This document shows positions 8,208 to 17,556 of a stretch of DNA of 64,000 bases, in pieces. Below the pieces are notes generated by a model. That model searched no databases. It was not told the origin of the DNA and saw nothing but the letters and a program-made list of their open reading frames with translations. The stretch covers positions 26,405-90,404 of the forward strand of contig JABDGV010000003.1 of assembly GCA_013285825.1 (NCBI GenBank), given 5' to 3'. Source of the stretch: Bacteroidota bacterium. Lineage in GTDB: Bacteria; Chlamydiota; Chlamydiia; Chlamydiales; FEN-1388. Both the position numbers and the translations under genes were made by a program. How positions within the stretch are numbered: position 1 is the stretch's first letter; each line of letters opens with the position of its first letter.

Positions 8208-9452
8208 ATGCAAATACCTCTTTCAGAAAAGCTGCGGCCATCAACATGGGATGAGCTCGTCGGCCATAATTCAATTGTTCAGGCTGAAAGCCAACTAAGG
8301 CGTCAAGTTGACAAAGGCCGACCCAAAAGCCTATTGCTGTATGGCCCTCCAGGTACTGGGAAGACAACCATTGCTCAGCTCTACCTTAATTCCTTTTCAT
8401 GTCCTAAAGTTACAATCACTCCCTCTCAAGCGACCTCGTCAGACCTTAAGCAAGTCTTGGACACCAGCCGACGAGAAGCGCTTTTTCGCCCGACACTTCT
8501 CTGGATTGATGAAATTCATAGGCTCATGCGGCCGCAACAAGACCTTTTATTAAATGGAATAGAAACAGGATTGATCGTGCTGGTAGGTGCTACAACTGAA
8601 AATCCCTCTTTTGAATTGGTGCCAGCCCTGCTCTCACGCCTTGAGGTGGTAACTTTAAAACCGCTTACCCATAAAGACCTCTTAAGCCTTTTGCAGCGAT
8701 GCGAAACCAAGCTGGGAATGCTTCCCCTTTCAGAGAGCGGAAAACAGCTGCTCATTGAATCGGTTCATGGGGATGCCCGGCGGCTTTTAAACAAAGTTGA
8801 GCAGATCCTTGACATCCCCAATTTTCAAGAAGATTCTCTCTCTGCCCTTCTTGATTTTCGATCCTCTGCCTATGGCGAGGGACGCTACATCTTAATTTCG
8901 GCGCTCCATAAATCGGTGCGAGGCTCTGATGTCGACGCTTCCCTCTACTGGCTTGCAAGGCTATTGGATGGCGGTGAAGACCCTCTTTATCTTGCTCGAA
9001 GAATCATCCGGATGGCTATTGAAGATGTAGGCCTTGCCGATCCCAGCGCCCTAAACCAAGCTCTCTCTGCTATGAAAGCATATGAAGTGATGGGTAGCCC
9101 TGAAGGAGATTTGGCATTAGCGCAAGCTGTTGTTTACTTAGCTTTAAGTCCCAAAAGCGCCTCTACGTATGTCGGATTCAAAGAGGCTAGGGCAATGGCT
9201 AAAAGAACAGCGCAATTTCCTCCTCCTAAAGAGATTATCAATGCTCCTACACGCTGGATGAAAGAGCAGGGCTTTTCAGAAGGATATGTCTGGGACCATG
9301 ATCTCGATGATGCCTTTTCAGGTCAAAACTATTTCCCTGCTGAACTGGAGCGGCCAAGCTTTTATCACCCTGTAGAGCGCGGGTTTGAGAGAGATCTTAA
9401 AAAAAGGCTCGAATACTTCACTAAACTACGTAAAATTAAAACTTCATCTTGA
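8208..9452 (+). CDS. rarA: Replication-associated recombination protein A (AAA+ ATPase RarA/MgsA)
   Basis: A 414-residue AAA+ ATPase of the clamp-loader clade that acts at stalled replication forks. It begins PLSEKLRPSTWDELVGH, the canonical RarA/RuvB-like start. Walker A is GPPGTGKTT near residue 45, Walker B is LLWIDEIHRL near 102, sensor 1 is GATTENPSFE, followed by LLSRLEVV with the arginine finger. The C-terminal tetramerisation domain contains DPLYLARRIIRMAIEDVGLADP and the ending region NYFPAELERPSFYHPVERG, both diagnostic of RarA. The frame is open 82 codons further upstream, but that part overlaps the redoxin gene and lacks the family's N-terminus. I set the start at the ATG at 8208, which lies 7 bases after a TATACT -10 box and has no Shine-Dalgarno sequence. 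Confidence 0.95.
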   Translation: MQIPLSEKLRPSTWDELVGHNSIVQAESQLRRQVDKGRPKSLLLYGPPGTGKTTIAQLYLNSFSCPKVTITPSQATSSDLKQVLDTSRREALFRPTLLWIDEIHRLMRPQQDLLLNGIETGLIVLVGATTENPSFELVPALLSRLEVVTLKPLTHKDLLSLLQRCETKLGMLPLSESGKQLLIESVHGDARRLLNKVEQILDIPNFQEDSLSALLDFRSSAYGEGRYILISALHKSVRGSDVDASLYWLARLLDGGEDPLYLARRIIRMAIEDVGLADPSALNQALSAMKAYEVMGSPEGDLALAQAVVYLALSPKSASTYVGFKEARAMAKRTAQFPPPKEIINAPTRWMKEQGFSEGYVWDHDLDDAFSGQNYFPAELERPSFYHPVERGFERDLKKRLEYFTKLRKIKTSS

Positions 9453-9512
9453 TGTTGCAATATCAAGATATCCCCTGTTATATCTCTATCTATATACTTA
9501 TGTAGTTAGCAG

Positions 9513-12500
9513 ATGCGTGATATTCATTGGTTTAGTGCTCAGATAGACAAACAAGACCTGTCGACTATCAATGATCAAAGGGGCAGCAGCTGCAAAACTT
9601 TTTATCTCAATAGAAAAGTCTCCGATCTCGCAAAAACCGATCAGACTGCTCTCATTCCATCCCCTGTTAGGGTCTACTCCTCCTACAATCTTCTCGCCCT
9701 TATCGGAAGCTGGATTGGCATTACCAGCTATGATAAATCAAAAAACGTCTACTTTGTATCTAAAGAAAAAAGTCTCTATGACGATATTGTAAAAGGAACT
9801 CTAGGAACTGAGAATTCCCCATCTGCAAAATCTGCGGTAGCCTATCACACCTTAGAAGGCGCCATCAAAAGGGGCGATTGGGGTAAAGTAGAAAGTCAAA
9901 TAAATGCTTTAAAAGAGCTAGTTGATAGCTGTGAAGACGATGAGAAATCGATCCCGCAAGAAAAACTGCAGCGTGCATTTAGATTACTTACAGATCCTGA
10001 AGAGTCATTTAAAAACGTATCAAAAGAACAACTATCGCTCATAGAATCTCTGAAAGACTACTGCACGGATACAAAGGATTTGGCCAAAGGTCTCAAGAGT
10101 GCCCTTCTTGAAAAAAAATGTCCTATTCCCGAACTGCTCTCTTCACTTAAAACATTTGGGCTTGAAAATGTTACTGAAGATGTTTTGAAAGATCTTCAAA
10201 AAGGACCTGCCACTACTCTCCCGATGGAAACCTTAAAGACAGCTCTTTTACTCCTTAAGGAGATGAAACAGGCCGGCATTTCTCCTCAAATCGACACAGT
10301 TCTTCAGCTTGTTGATAATGCTCGATATACCCCTACAATGGCGCATGAGCTGAGTGTAGCCTCAGGACTTATTTCAGATGTACATGATCTCACCTCTTTT
10401 GAAAAACCATACACTTCACCCATTGCCTATTTTGCTTTTGAGCCCACCTTAGATAACCTTAAGATCGGAGAATCGCACGAATTTCATGCATCTGACGAAC
10501 TTTTTACAAACATAACCCAAGACATCAAAGCAAACTCGCCTGTGATGCATGACCTGTTAATCTTTGATGATAAGAGCATCAAATTTGATCCAGATATTGA
10601 TCATCGATGCACACAGGCCATGGAAAAGTATCTTGGAGAAGAAAACTCCTCTTCAAAAATCGAGACGCTTCTCAAAATCATGCATTCGAGAAATCGCGAT
10701 GTCAATTTCGTTGTCTCTATGATGCTCGTTTCAACCAAAATTTCGATCGGCCAAATCTGGGATGCCATAAAAAATTCTGGAACTACCAACGACTTAAATA
10801 ACGAAACCTTTCAATACCTCATCGACTCTGCAGACATTGCAAAGAACCCTGAGCTCCTTTTGGAAATCTATAAAGCCGATACAAAATCGAGAATCGATCT
10901 AACTCAAAAAGAGCTCGATTTAACCAACTGGTCGATAGCAGCAGCTAAAATGACCCTTGAAAAGGCGTTGAATGACTCTTCTCAAGATAAAACCATTGGA
11001 CTCAAGATCACAGCTCGAACAGAATCGGACTTGAAAGCTCTCTCTGAACTTTTGACTGAGCGTTTTGCCCGGATTGAATATTCATTCGATCCAGCAATGC
11101 GCACCATTGAATTTACTAAATTCCGAACTGTTGACGAAACAAGAAATCTTTGCATGAAAGAGCTTGAGGATAAGCCCTTAGATGCACTCAATAAAATGAA
11201 GTATGCAAAAATTCCTCCTAATTCCGAATTTTGCACCCTCTTCTTAAATTCCCATCTTCATTCAGATGCAATTGGAATGCTGCTCACAGAACTTAAAAGT
11301 CTTCCAGAAAGTACAGCTCCTCTTTTAGCTGCCTACACAGGCATTATGAAAGAGCATATATCCGGAAATGACACAAAGTCTGCCGAAGAGATGTTCAACA
11401 TCATGAGCGGCCTATCAGAACCCCTTCCTCGAAAAGAAACGCTTATCCTCATGCAAGCTGCAAATACACAAGCTTCGAAAAAAGGAGCCCCTCAAAAAGA
11501 GTTGCACAATTTCGAAGATATGCTTGCCGAAACAATTCCTCTCTCCTTCAATACAGGAACGATTGACGCCCGCGACTGGACAATGAGATCGGCCAAAAAA
11601 GCGCTTCATAATCTCTGCCTTCAGCTCCCAATGAATAAAGATATTACTCTTGAATGCACTGTCAATAAAGCTGAGCTTGTACGCTATCTTCAAGATACGT
11701 TTCGAGAAATGTTTGTCGATCAAAAAGGCGAGCAAATTATCGTCCGAAAGAGGGATCTTTTTATCGACTCGATGAAGCTCAATAAGAGACTCGATGAAAT
11801 CGCAAGCAAAGATACTATCAGCTTCACAGATGCAAATAAGTGCCTTCGAGAATTTAAAGATAAGCAGCTTGAAATGAGCTATGCCAGTCTTGGAGCTTTT
11901 CCCAAACTCCTTGCAAAATGTTTGTCTTCAGACTCAGCCGTAAAATCTCTTATTGAGCAAGCGGCCCTATTTCGCTATCCACCAAGCCTATATGATTGCC
12001 AAGAGACGCTTACACACTACATCAATAGTGACCCCCAAAAAGCATCAACTTTTATTACTCTCTTATTAAATAAAATCTATGTGCCTAACAGAAGCGGGAG
12101 CCCATTTGATGAAAAAATCCTCAATCAATTTGCTGAGAAAGCAATAGAGGTTAAATCTTTCAAGAGTCTTGAAACTGTCTTACAGCAAACAACCCTCAAT
12201 AATAACCCATATAAAGAAAAACTCTTTAACAGCGCTATCGAGATCTGCCTTAAGAACAACTCCCCTGACCAAGCCCTCAAATTCCTAAAGCAATTTCATG
12301 ACACAAACCCCACTGAGCCTCTATCCGACAGCTTATATGCACAAATACTGCTCAGTTCATCAGCTGAATCCAAACAGGTCCTTGAGCCTATTTTAAAAGA
12401 TAAAGATCTGTTAATTAAGGTCTGTTCGAGCGCAGTCGCCTCCTTTATCGAGAAAAAGTCCTTTGCAAAGGCTCAAGAAGTCATAGATTTATGCATTGAA

Positions 12501-15500
12501 AAATGTCCTGATAGCCCAGCTCTTTCCCACCTTCTCCAAACAGCTCTTGAAGGAGCGCTTCTCGCAAAGCAGCTCGACCTGCTTCCTCCACTCTACGCCC
12601 GCCTCAAAAAAACGAAATTTGAAGAAACAGTACTCTCTAACCTCATAGAAAATGCCTACCAATTTGATGCAGAGGTGATGAGCCAACTTATCGGTTTTTC
12701 AAACCTACCTTCCAATATCTATGTACCAGCTATTCAAACCTATCTCAACAAAGATCCAAACTCCTATTCGTCGATCGATGCATTTATTACCTCGCTTCCT
12801 GAAGGCTATTCTAAAAACATCCGCTCTGCCTGTGAACAAGTTCTGCAAGGCCATATAGATACGTTGACCGCAAAGCCTCACCTGAGGAACCTTAATGGCC
12901 CCAAGCTCCATGATTTGGCACTGCAGATTTTTAATTCATGGAATCTCTCATTAACTAAAAATAATTATCAGCAGATTTTAGAGGCTCTATTAAGCACAAA
13001 CCTGCCTCAAAAGGGACATACTCTTCTTTCAATGATGCTTGAAGCAGAATTTTTGCCGAATAACCAACAGTATTGTGAGCTCATCGCGCAATTGGCCATT
13101 AGTGGAAATATCGAAGATGCAAATGCGATGCTAAAAGAGGCTGGCAGCCTATATCCCAATTCAACTTCCCGCAATGCGGACATCTTAAAAGCGGCGGTTT
13201 CAAATGCCTCTATTCCCAAAAAATTCGAAGGAAAGGACCCTCGAATTCAAAATTTAAATACCTTTATATCTACTCTAAATAATGGACCCTCCTTAGCTCT
13301 TGAACTGCTCAATCAAGCAACAGATTCTAAAAGTGCAAAAACAGTGCTGATGCTCGCTAAAGCCCTCATCTCATCTAACCGTTTGAATAAAAATGAGATG
13401 TCAGGTGTGTACAAACTCTATGCAGAAAGTACGAAACAAACGGACTTTGAAGATCTCGTTGATTTATTAAAATTCTTAAAAGACAACAATGAACTTGGCC
13501 GAGATCTATGCATAAGCCTTATTGAACAATATAAAACGAACGGTGTTGCTGCCCACAGGCTATTGCAGGCAATAAAAGCCAGCTATCCAGCAATCAAATT
13601 ATCCACACCAGAATGGCTTTTAAATTCGTTTATAGACTCTATTCAAATTGATGATGCAAAAGCTTTAAGCAATCTCAATACAATCTTGAATGCGCACCCT
13701 AAAGATGATCGGCCTAAAATTGTTACAGAGCTTCTTAAATTATCTGTCGAAGAGAATATCGATAAGCCCAACCTTCCAGCTCAATTGAAATTGCTGCTCA
13801 AATCTCTAGCGTCTCTTAAATCACTCGATCCCTCCCTGCAGAGCAAAGCTATAAAACGCATCTTCGACATCGAATCTCAAATTGACCCTGAAACAGCTGC
13901 CTCAAGTGCTTTTCAAGCAATCAATAATTATAAACTTACCATCGACGATGCCTTTTGCAAAAAGCTCCTTGAGCTTTTACCTGCTCAAGAAGCCGATGCA
14001 CTTTTCGATTTGGAGATGTTCTCTCTCGAGCCTCAAGATAATATCCTCGACGTGCGTAAACTGCCCTCTCTTGTAGCGTGCAAAGCTCTTGAAGATCCCC
14101 TTTTTCTCGGTGACAGGCAAGAACTGCTCCAATATAAAATTAAAACCGATGATCCTACTGCTGTTTTAGCCCATATCAAAGAGCACTTTCCCCACATCCA
14201 ATTTACAGCCACTAAAGAGGGAATTTCCATAACATCGGTTGCAACCAACCCTGAAGAGATTCTCTCTCTTTATAAAAAGCGGCTGCAAGAGTGCAAAAAT
14301 GACCCTGAAAAAATAGTAGCCGCTTTAAAAATCATGAACGAGAACATGGTTGAGTTCAATGCAGAGATCATCAAAGAAGCGATTCATCAAACTGTAGGAA
14401 CGAAAACCAAACCTGAGGATATTGAAAAAGCTGTAGAAACGAGTTTAAAAGCTTTAGATCCTGAGACACTTAATAATATTGGTCCCAAATTATTTGAAAC
14501 CTACCTCTCTCAAAATAACTTAAGCCATGCCAATGGAGTCCTCCACACGCTTAAGTCAAATGAAGCGTTATGCCAAGAGCTTCTCAAAGCTACCTTTGGA
14601 AACGAATCAACCAGCTTTGAAACTATCCTTGAGACTATTAAAACAGTTGCCAATGCAAAAATCCCACTTTCAAAAGAGCTGCTCGCTGCAGTTTTTACAA
14701 AATTCCCTACAGAATATCCCCGACTTCTTTCTTCAATGGCTGAGGACCCCTCACTTCCTTCTCTGCTTCAAGAGCTTTTAAATTCCTATTCACAATCAAC
14801 TTCTTTAGACAACTTCCAAAAGCTGCTTACAGCCATCGCACAATCGCCTAAAGCCTCGGCTGTCCTGCCTCAAGCATTAACACTTATTGAAGCTCGTATT
14901 GATACGCTGTCGCTTGACCAAGCAACCTACTCAGAACTTATTGAGCAAGCAATGAAGAGCGATAAGCCTGAGATTGCAGATAAAATTTATGCAGCTTCAA
15001 AAATTGACCTCCAAGTAACTGAAAAACCAACTTCTGTAAACGTGCATAAGCTTCCACCCCATACTGCAAGCTTTGCTCTAAATTCGACCATACTCACGAC
15101 TCTTAAACCCAATAGCGGCCTTACAGTCTTTTTGAACAAGGAAGAAGCCGCTATAATTGAACCCTTCCTCAAAAAATCAATGCCTTTTCTCTCAATTTCG
15201 AAATTGAGTACGCCGGAAAAAAAGGATATGAGCTTAATACTCAAAGTGAAAAATCCTAATGATCCTTCGATCAAGTCTCTTCTTCTTAATGCAAGCTGCA
15301 CTGCTATAGAACAAAATAATCCACAAAAAGCTGTGCAATATATATCTCAACTCAAACACTACAATCTTTTACCAGATGAAACTATCTCAAATACTCTTCT
15401 AAATCTGCCCGAAGATAGTATGAAGCTCCTTCTTAAAGAGATGCCGAAAGATCTCATAGAGACTCTTTTCACACCGATTATTGATTCTCAACTTCAAGAT

Positions 15501-15857
15501 GCTACACTTCCAAAAGCTGCAACCCAATTGCTCTTAGTCAAAAGTGCCCATCCCCAATTCAACCCTCGATTTGAGCACAACATCTTCGAGAGCCTTCTAG
15601 CAAAAAATCTCAATGAAGCTCGATCTTTCTTTTTTGCCCTTTATAGAACGGGAACCGCTCCTGATCCCAAAGATACAAACACCCTTATTCAAGCCTTCAT
15701 TGAAAAAGCACCCTTCAAAGAGGCTCTGGGCCTCTACGAATCAATTCTTACTTTCGATGAGCAGTTTAAACTGAGTGCTGATACAAGAATGAGCTTTATC
15801 ACTGCTGCCAACGCTGCCAAAGATTTTACCTTTGCAAAAACCCTTGCAAACCCTTGA
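9513..15857 (+). CDS. Giant alpha-helical-repeat protein with PPR/TPR-like repeats and four Smr-like modules
   Basis: A 2114-residue protein with no signal peptide or membrane segment. Much of it is made of paired helices resembling pentatricopeptide or tetratricopeptide repeats, for example LPNNQQYCELIAQLA followed by SGNIEDANAMLKEAG near residues 1180-1220, and TYSELIEQAMKSDKPEIADKIYAAS near 1810-1835. Four modules stand apart, near residues 470, 685, 1513 and 1842. They open with DLTNWSIAAAKMTL, DARDWTMRSAKKAL, DVRKLPSLVACKAL and NVHKLPPHTASFAL. The first three continue as strand, helix, strand, strand (for example GLKITA, then SDLKALSELLTERF, then ARIEYSFD and TIEFTKF). This order and the D-h-R/H-x-L/W opening resemble degenerate Smr domains, which pair with PPRs in plant organelle proteins. 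RNA or nucleic acid binding, or host-protein binding, are both possible. The function is not known. Confidence 0.7.
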   Translation: MRDIHWFSAQIDKQDLSTINDQRGSSCKTFYLNRKVSDLAKTDQTALIPSPVRVYSSYNLLALIGSWIGITSYDKSKNVYFVSKEKSLYDDIVKGTLGTENSPSAKSAVAYHTLEGAIKRGDWGKVESQINALKELVDSCEDDEKSIPQEKLQRAFRLLTDPEESFKNVSKEQLSLIESLKDYCTDTKDLAKGLKSALLEKKCPIPELLSSLKTFGLENVTEDVLKDLQKGPATTLPMETLKTALLLLKEMKQAGISPQIDTVLQLVDNARYTPTMAHELSVASGLISDVHDLTSFEKPYTSPIAYFAFEPTLDNLKIGESHEFHASDELFTNITQDIKANSPVMHDLLIFDDKSIKFDPDIDHRCTQAMEKYLGEENSSSKIETLLKIMHSRNRDVNFVVSMMLVSTKISIGQIWDAIKNSGTTNDLNNETFQYLIDSADIAKNPELLLEIYKADTKSRIDLTQKELDLTNWSIAAAKMTLEKALNDSSQDKTIGLKITARTESDLKALSELLTERFARIEYSFDPAMRTIEFTKFRTVDETRNLCMKELEDKPLDALNKMKYAKIPPNSEFCTLFLNSHLHSDAIGMLLTELKSLPESTAPLLAAYTGIMKEHISGNDTKSAEEMFNIMSGLSEPLPRKETLILMQAANTQASKKGAPQKELHNFEDMLAETIPLSFNTGTIDARDWTMRSAKKALHNLCLQLPMNKDITLECTVNKAELVRYLQDTFREMFVDQKGEQIIVRKRDLFIDSMKLNKRLDEIASKDTISFTDANKCLREFKDKQLEMSYASLGAFPKLLAKCLSSDSAVKSLIEQAALFRYPPSLYDCQETLTHYINSDPQKASTFITLLLNKIYVPNRSGSPFDEKILNQFAEKAIEVKSFKSLETVLQQTTLNNNPYKEKLFNSAIEICLKNNSPDQALKFLKQFHDTNPTEPLSDSLYAQILLSSSAESKQVLEPILKDKDLLIKVCSSAVASFIEKKSFAKAQEVIDLCIEKCPDSPALSHLLQTALEGALLAKQLDLLPPLYARLKKTKFEETVLSNLIENAYQFDAEVMSQLIGFSNLPSNIYVPAIQTYLNKDPNSYSSIDAFITSLPEGYSKNIRSACEQVLQGHIDTLTAKPHLRNLNGPKLHDLALQIFNSWNLSLTKNNYQQILEALLSTNLPQKGHTLLSMMLEAEFLPNNQQYCELIAQLAISGNIEDANAMLKEAGSLYPNSTSRNADILKAAVSNASIPKKFEGKDPRIQNLNTFISTLNNGPSLALELLNQATDSKSAKTVLMLAKALISSNRLNKNEMSGVYKLYAESTKQTDFEDLVDLLKFLKDNNELGRDLCISLIEQYKTNGVAAHRLLQAIKASYPAIKLSTPEWLLNSFIDSIQIDDAKALSNLNTILNAHPKDDRPKIVTELLKLSVEENIDKPNLPAQLKLLLKSLASLKSLDPSLQSKAIKRIFDIESQIDPETAASSAFQAINNYKLTIDDAFCKKLLELLPAQEADALFDLEMFSLEPQDNILDVRKLPSLVACKALEDPLFLGDRQELLQYKIKTDDPTAVLAHIKEHFPHIQFTATKEGISITSVATNPEEILSLYKKRLQECKNDPEKIVAALKIMNENMVEFNAEIIKEAIHQTVGTKTKPEDIEKAVETSLKALDPETLNNIGPKLFETYLSQNNLSHANGVLHTLKSNEALCQELLKATFGNESTSFETILETIKTVANAKIPLSKELLAAVFTKFPTEYPRLLSSMAEDPSLPSLLQELLNSYSQSTSLDNFQKLLTAIAQSPKASAVLPQALTLIEARIDTLSLDQATYSELIEQAMKSDKPEIADKIYAASKIDLQVTEKPTSVNVHKLPPHTASFALNSTILTTLKPNSGLTVFLNKEEAAIIEPFLKKSMPFLSISKLSTPEKKDMSLILKVKNPNDPSIKSLLLNASCTAIEQNNPQKAVQYISQLKHYNLLPDETISNTLLNLPEDSMKLLLKEMPKDLIETLFTPIIDSQLQDATLPKAATQLLLVKSAHPQFNPRFEHNIFESLLAKNLNEARSFFFALYRTGTAPDPKDTNTLIQAFIEKAPFKEALGLYESILTFDEQFKLSADTRMSFITAANAAKDFTFAKTLANP

Positions 15858-15873
15858 TTTATCGGTGTTTATT

Positions 15874-16491
15874 TTAGACTGAAGATTTTCCACTCTTCAT
15901 CGCACACCAATCAGACCAGGAACAGAGCACTTTCCATTGCTGCCAATTCTTGCGGTATTCGGGATACTCATCTTCCTTCACCCAATGCAACACGCCATCT
16001 GGCCCTACACGGTCGGGGAAGCGAATGCCTTCTAGGTGGTCAATTTCATGCTGGAAAATTCGGGCTGTCATACCGCTAAATTCACGGGTATGAGACTTTC
16101 CGTTGCGATCAAGTGCTTGAACAACAACGATTTCTGATCGAGGAACAATGCCGCAAAGACAAGGATCTACAGAAAAACAGCCCTCTCTGCCCAACACAAC
16201 GGCTGAAGACTTTTTAAGGAGAATAGGGTTAATGAACACTTCTAAATGACCTAAGTTCTTTCGATCAATATCAACACCAGTATCGACGAAAATAATCCGC
16301 TTCTGGATGCCAACCTGCGGCGCTGCAAGCCCTACCATCACCCTTTTTTCCGTATCGCCACGCTCACCTCGGGCAATGGCAAACATCTGATCGATCATTT
16401 CTTGCAAAGGCTGAGATTGAAGCTCTTCAAGGGATACTTCAGCCGACACTTCCTGCAAACGAGAACTCTCTGGCAAAACAAACGTGTACAT
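15874..16491 (-). CDS. def: Peptide deformylase, second (downstream) copy without signal peptide
   Basis: This 205-residue metalloenzyme removes the N-formyl group from nascent proteins. All three motifs are intact: GLAAPQVG (motif I), EGCFS (motif II, metal-ligand Cys) and QHEIDHLEG (motif III, HExxH). A C-terminal extension rich in Trp and Lys (WVKEDEYPEYRKNWQQWKV) follows the catalytic domain. I set the start at the ATG at 16491 (MYTFVLP) because AAGGA lies 7 bases before it; an in-frame ATG ten codons upstream overlaps the upstream gene. It lies 10 bases from its paralogue and is probably translated from the same mRNA. The last about 200 bases are nearly identical to those of the upstream copy. 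This copy should be the cytoplasmic housekeeping deformylase. Confidence 0.9.
   Translation of the reverse strand: MYTFVLPESSRLQEVSAEVSLEELQSQPLQEMIDQMFAIARGERGDTEKRVMVGLAAPQVGIQKRIIFVDTGVDIDRKNLGHLEVFINPILLKKSSAVVLGREGCFSVDPCLCGIVPRSEIVVVQALDRNGKSHTREFSGMTARIFQHEIDHLEGIRFPDRVGPDGVLHWVKEDEYPEYRKNWQQWKVLCSWSDWCAMKSGKSSV
15886..16088. repeat. Recently homogenised 3' segment shared by the two deformylase genes
   Basis: About 203 bases here match 16514-16716 with only 6 mismatches that I could count, while the 5' halves of the two genes differ much more. The pattern suggests gene conversion or a recent unequal exchange confined to the 3' half. Confidence 0.75.
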
Positions 16492-16501
16492 TTCATTGTC
16501 C

Positions 16502-17179
16502 TTAATTGTGTTTTTTTCCACTCTTCATCGCACACCAATCTGACCAGGAACAGAGCACTTTCCATTGCTGCCAATTCTTGCGGTATTCGGGATACTCATC
16601 TTCCTTCACCCAATGCAACACACCATCAGGCCCTACACGGTCGGGGAAACGAATGCCTTCGAGGTGGTCAATTTCATGCTGGAAAATTCGGGCTGTCATA
16701 CCGCTAAATTCACGAGTAAGAGAGAAACCATTGCGATCAAGCGCCTGAACAACAACCGATTCTGACCGAGGAACAATACCGCAAAGGCAGTCTGCAACAG
16801 AATAACAGCCCTCTCGTTCCATAACAATTGTCGATGATTTTTTGAGTAGAACAGGGTTAATAAACACTTCCAATTGCCCTAACTCCTCTTTACCCATCTC
16901 AACGCCAGTATCGACCAAAATAATTCTCTTCAGAATCCCAATTTGCGGTGCAGCAAGCCCAACCATTACCCCTTTTTCCATATCGCTTCGCTCTCCTCGA
17001 GCAATCAAGAACATCTGATCGATTATTTCCTGCAGATGCTTTGATTGAAGCTCTTCAAGGGATACTTTAGCCGATACTTCCTGCAAACGAGAATCCCCTG
17101 GCAAAACAAACGTATACTTTTCAACCTCTTCGGCAATAAGCAATTGGATGGAAAATAGGCAAAGAAGAACACATTTCAT
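16502..17179 (-). CDS. Peptide deformylase homologue with N-terminal signal peptide
   Basis: A 225-residue deformylase with the complete motif set GLAAPQIG, EGCYS and QHEIDHLEG, preceded by a typical short signal sequence MKCVLLCLFSIQLLIAEE that the downstream copy lacks. An AAGG ribosome site precedes the ATG at 17179. If the signal is functional the enzyme would be exported to the periplasm or beyond, which is odd because formyl-methionine is normally removed at the ribosome. It may instead be a membrane-tethered form, or act on formylated peptides outside the cytoplasm. It forms a two-gene unit with its paralogue. Confidence 0.85.
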   Translation of the reverse strand: MKCVLLCLFSIQLLIAEEVEKYTFVLPGDSRLQEVSAKVSLEELQSKHLQEIIDQMFLIARGERSDMEKGVMVGLAAPQIGILKRIILVDTGVEMGKEELGQLEVFINPVLLKKSSTIVMEREGCYSVADCLCGIVPRSESVVVQALDRNGFSLTREFSGMTARIFQHEIDHLEGIRFPDRVGPDGVLHWVKEDEYPEYRKNWQQWKVLCSWSDWCAMKSGKKHN

Positions 17180-17261
17180 AAGAGAAACCTTAAAACCTAA
17201 GTGCTACCTAGACATTCTAAACAAATGTGCGAAATATCTCAGCTACAAGATGAACGACGAC

Positions 17262-17281
17262 TTCAGGTATTTTTACCTGAA
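17262..17281. other. Short hairpin between deformylase pair and tRNA-Ser
   Basis: TTCAGGTA and TACCTGAA form a perfect 8-bp stem around a TTTT loop. There is no clear T-tract on either side, so terminator function is uncertain. The rest of 17180-17370 shows nothing I can assign. Confidence 0.35.
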
Positions 17282-17370
17282 AGAGGAGTGAAACGAAGGA
17301 GATGAGATATTGCAGCCAATCGTTTTGCGGGAATAGGTAGCAACTAGGTAACAACTTGGGTTTAAAAGGA

Positions 17371-17457
17371 CGGAGGGGGTGGGATTCGAACCCACGATAC
17401 GTTTTCACGTATACACGCTTTCCAAGCGGGCTCCTTCAGCCACTCGGACACCCCTCC
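17371..17457 (-). tRNA. tRNA-Ser (anticodon GGA)
   Basis: On the minus strand the sequence begins GGAGGGGTGTCCGAGTGGCT and ends CCCCTCCG. It folds into a class II tRNA of 87 bases with a 7-bp acceptor stem, a D-loop GAGTGGCTGAAGG, the anticodon loop CTTGGAAAG (GGA, reads UCC/UCU), a long variable arm (TACGTGAAAACGTA) and the T-arm GTTCGAATC. CCA is not encoded. Open frames drawn across this tRNA are spurious. Confidence 0.95.
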
Positions 17458-17556
17458 AAAATGTGAATGTTAAAAGTCTATCAACTTCATGCTTTTTAGG
17501 AGGAGAGAAATCCATATCAAGGACTACAATCGTGATACAATTAAGGCCTGATCACG

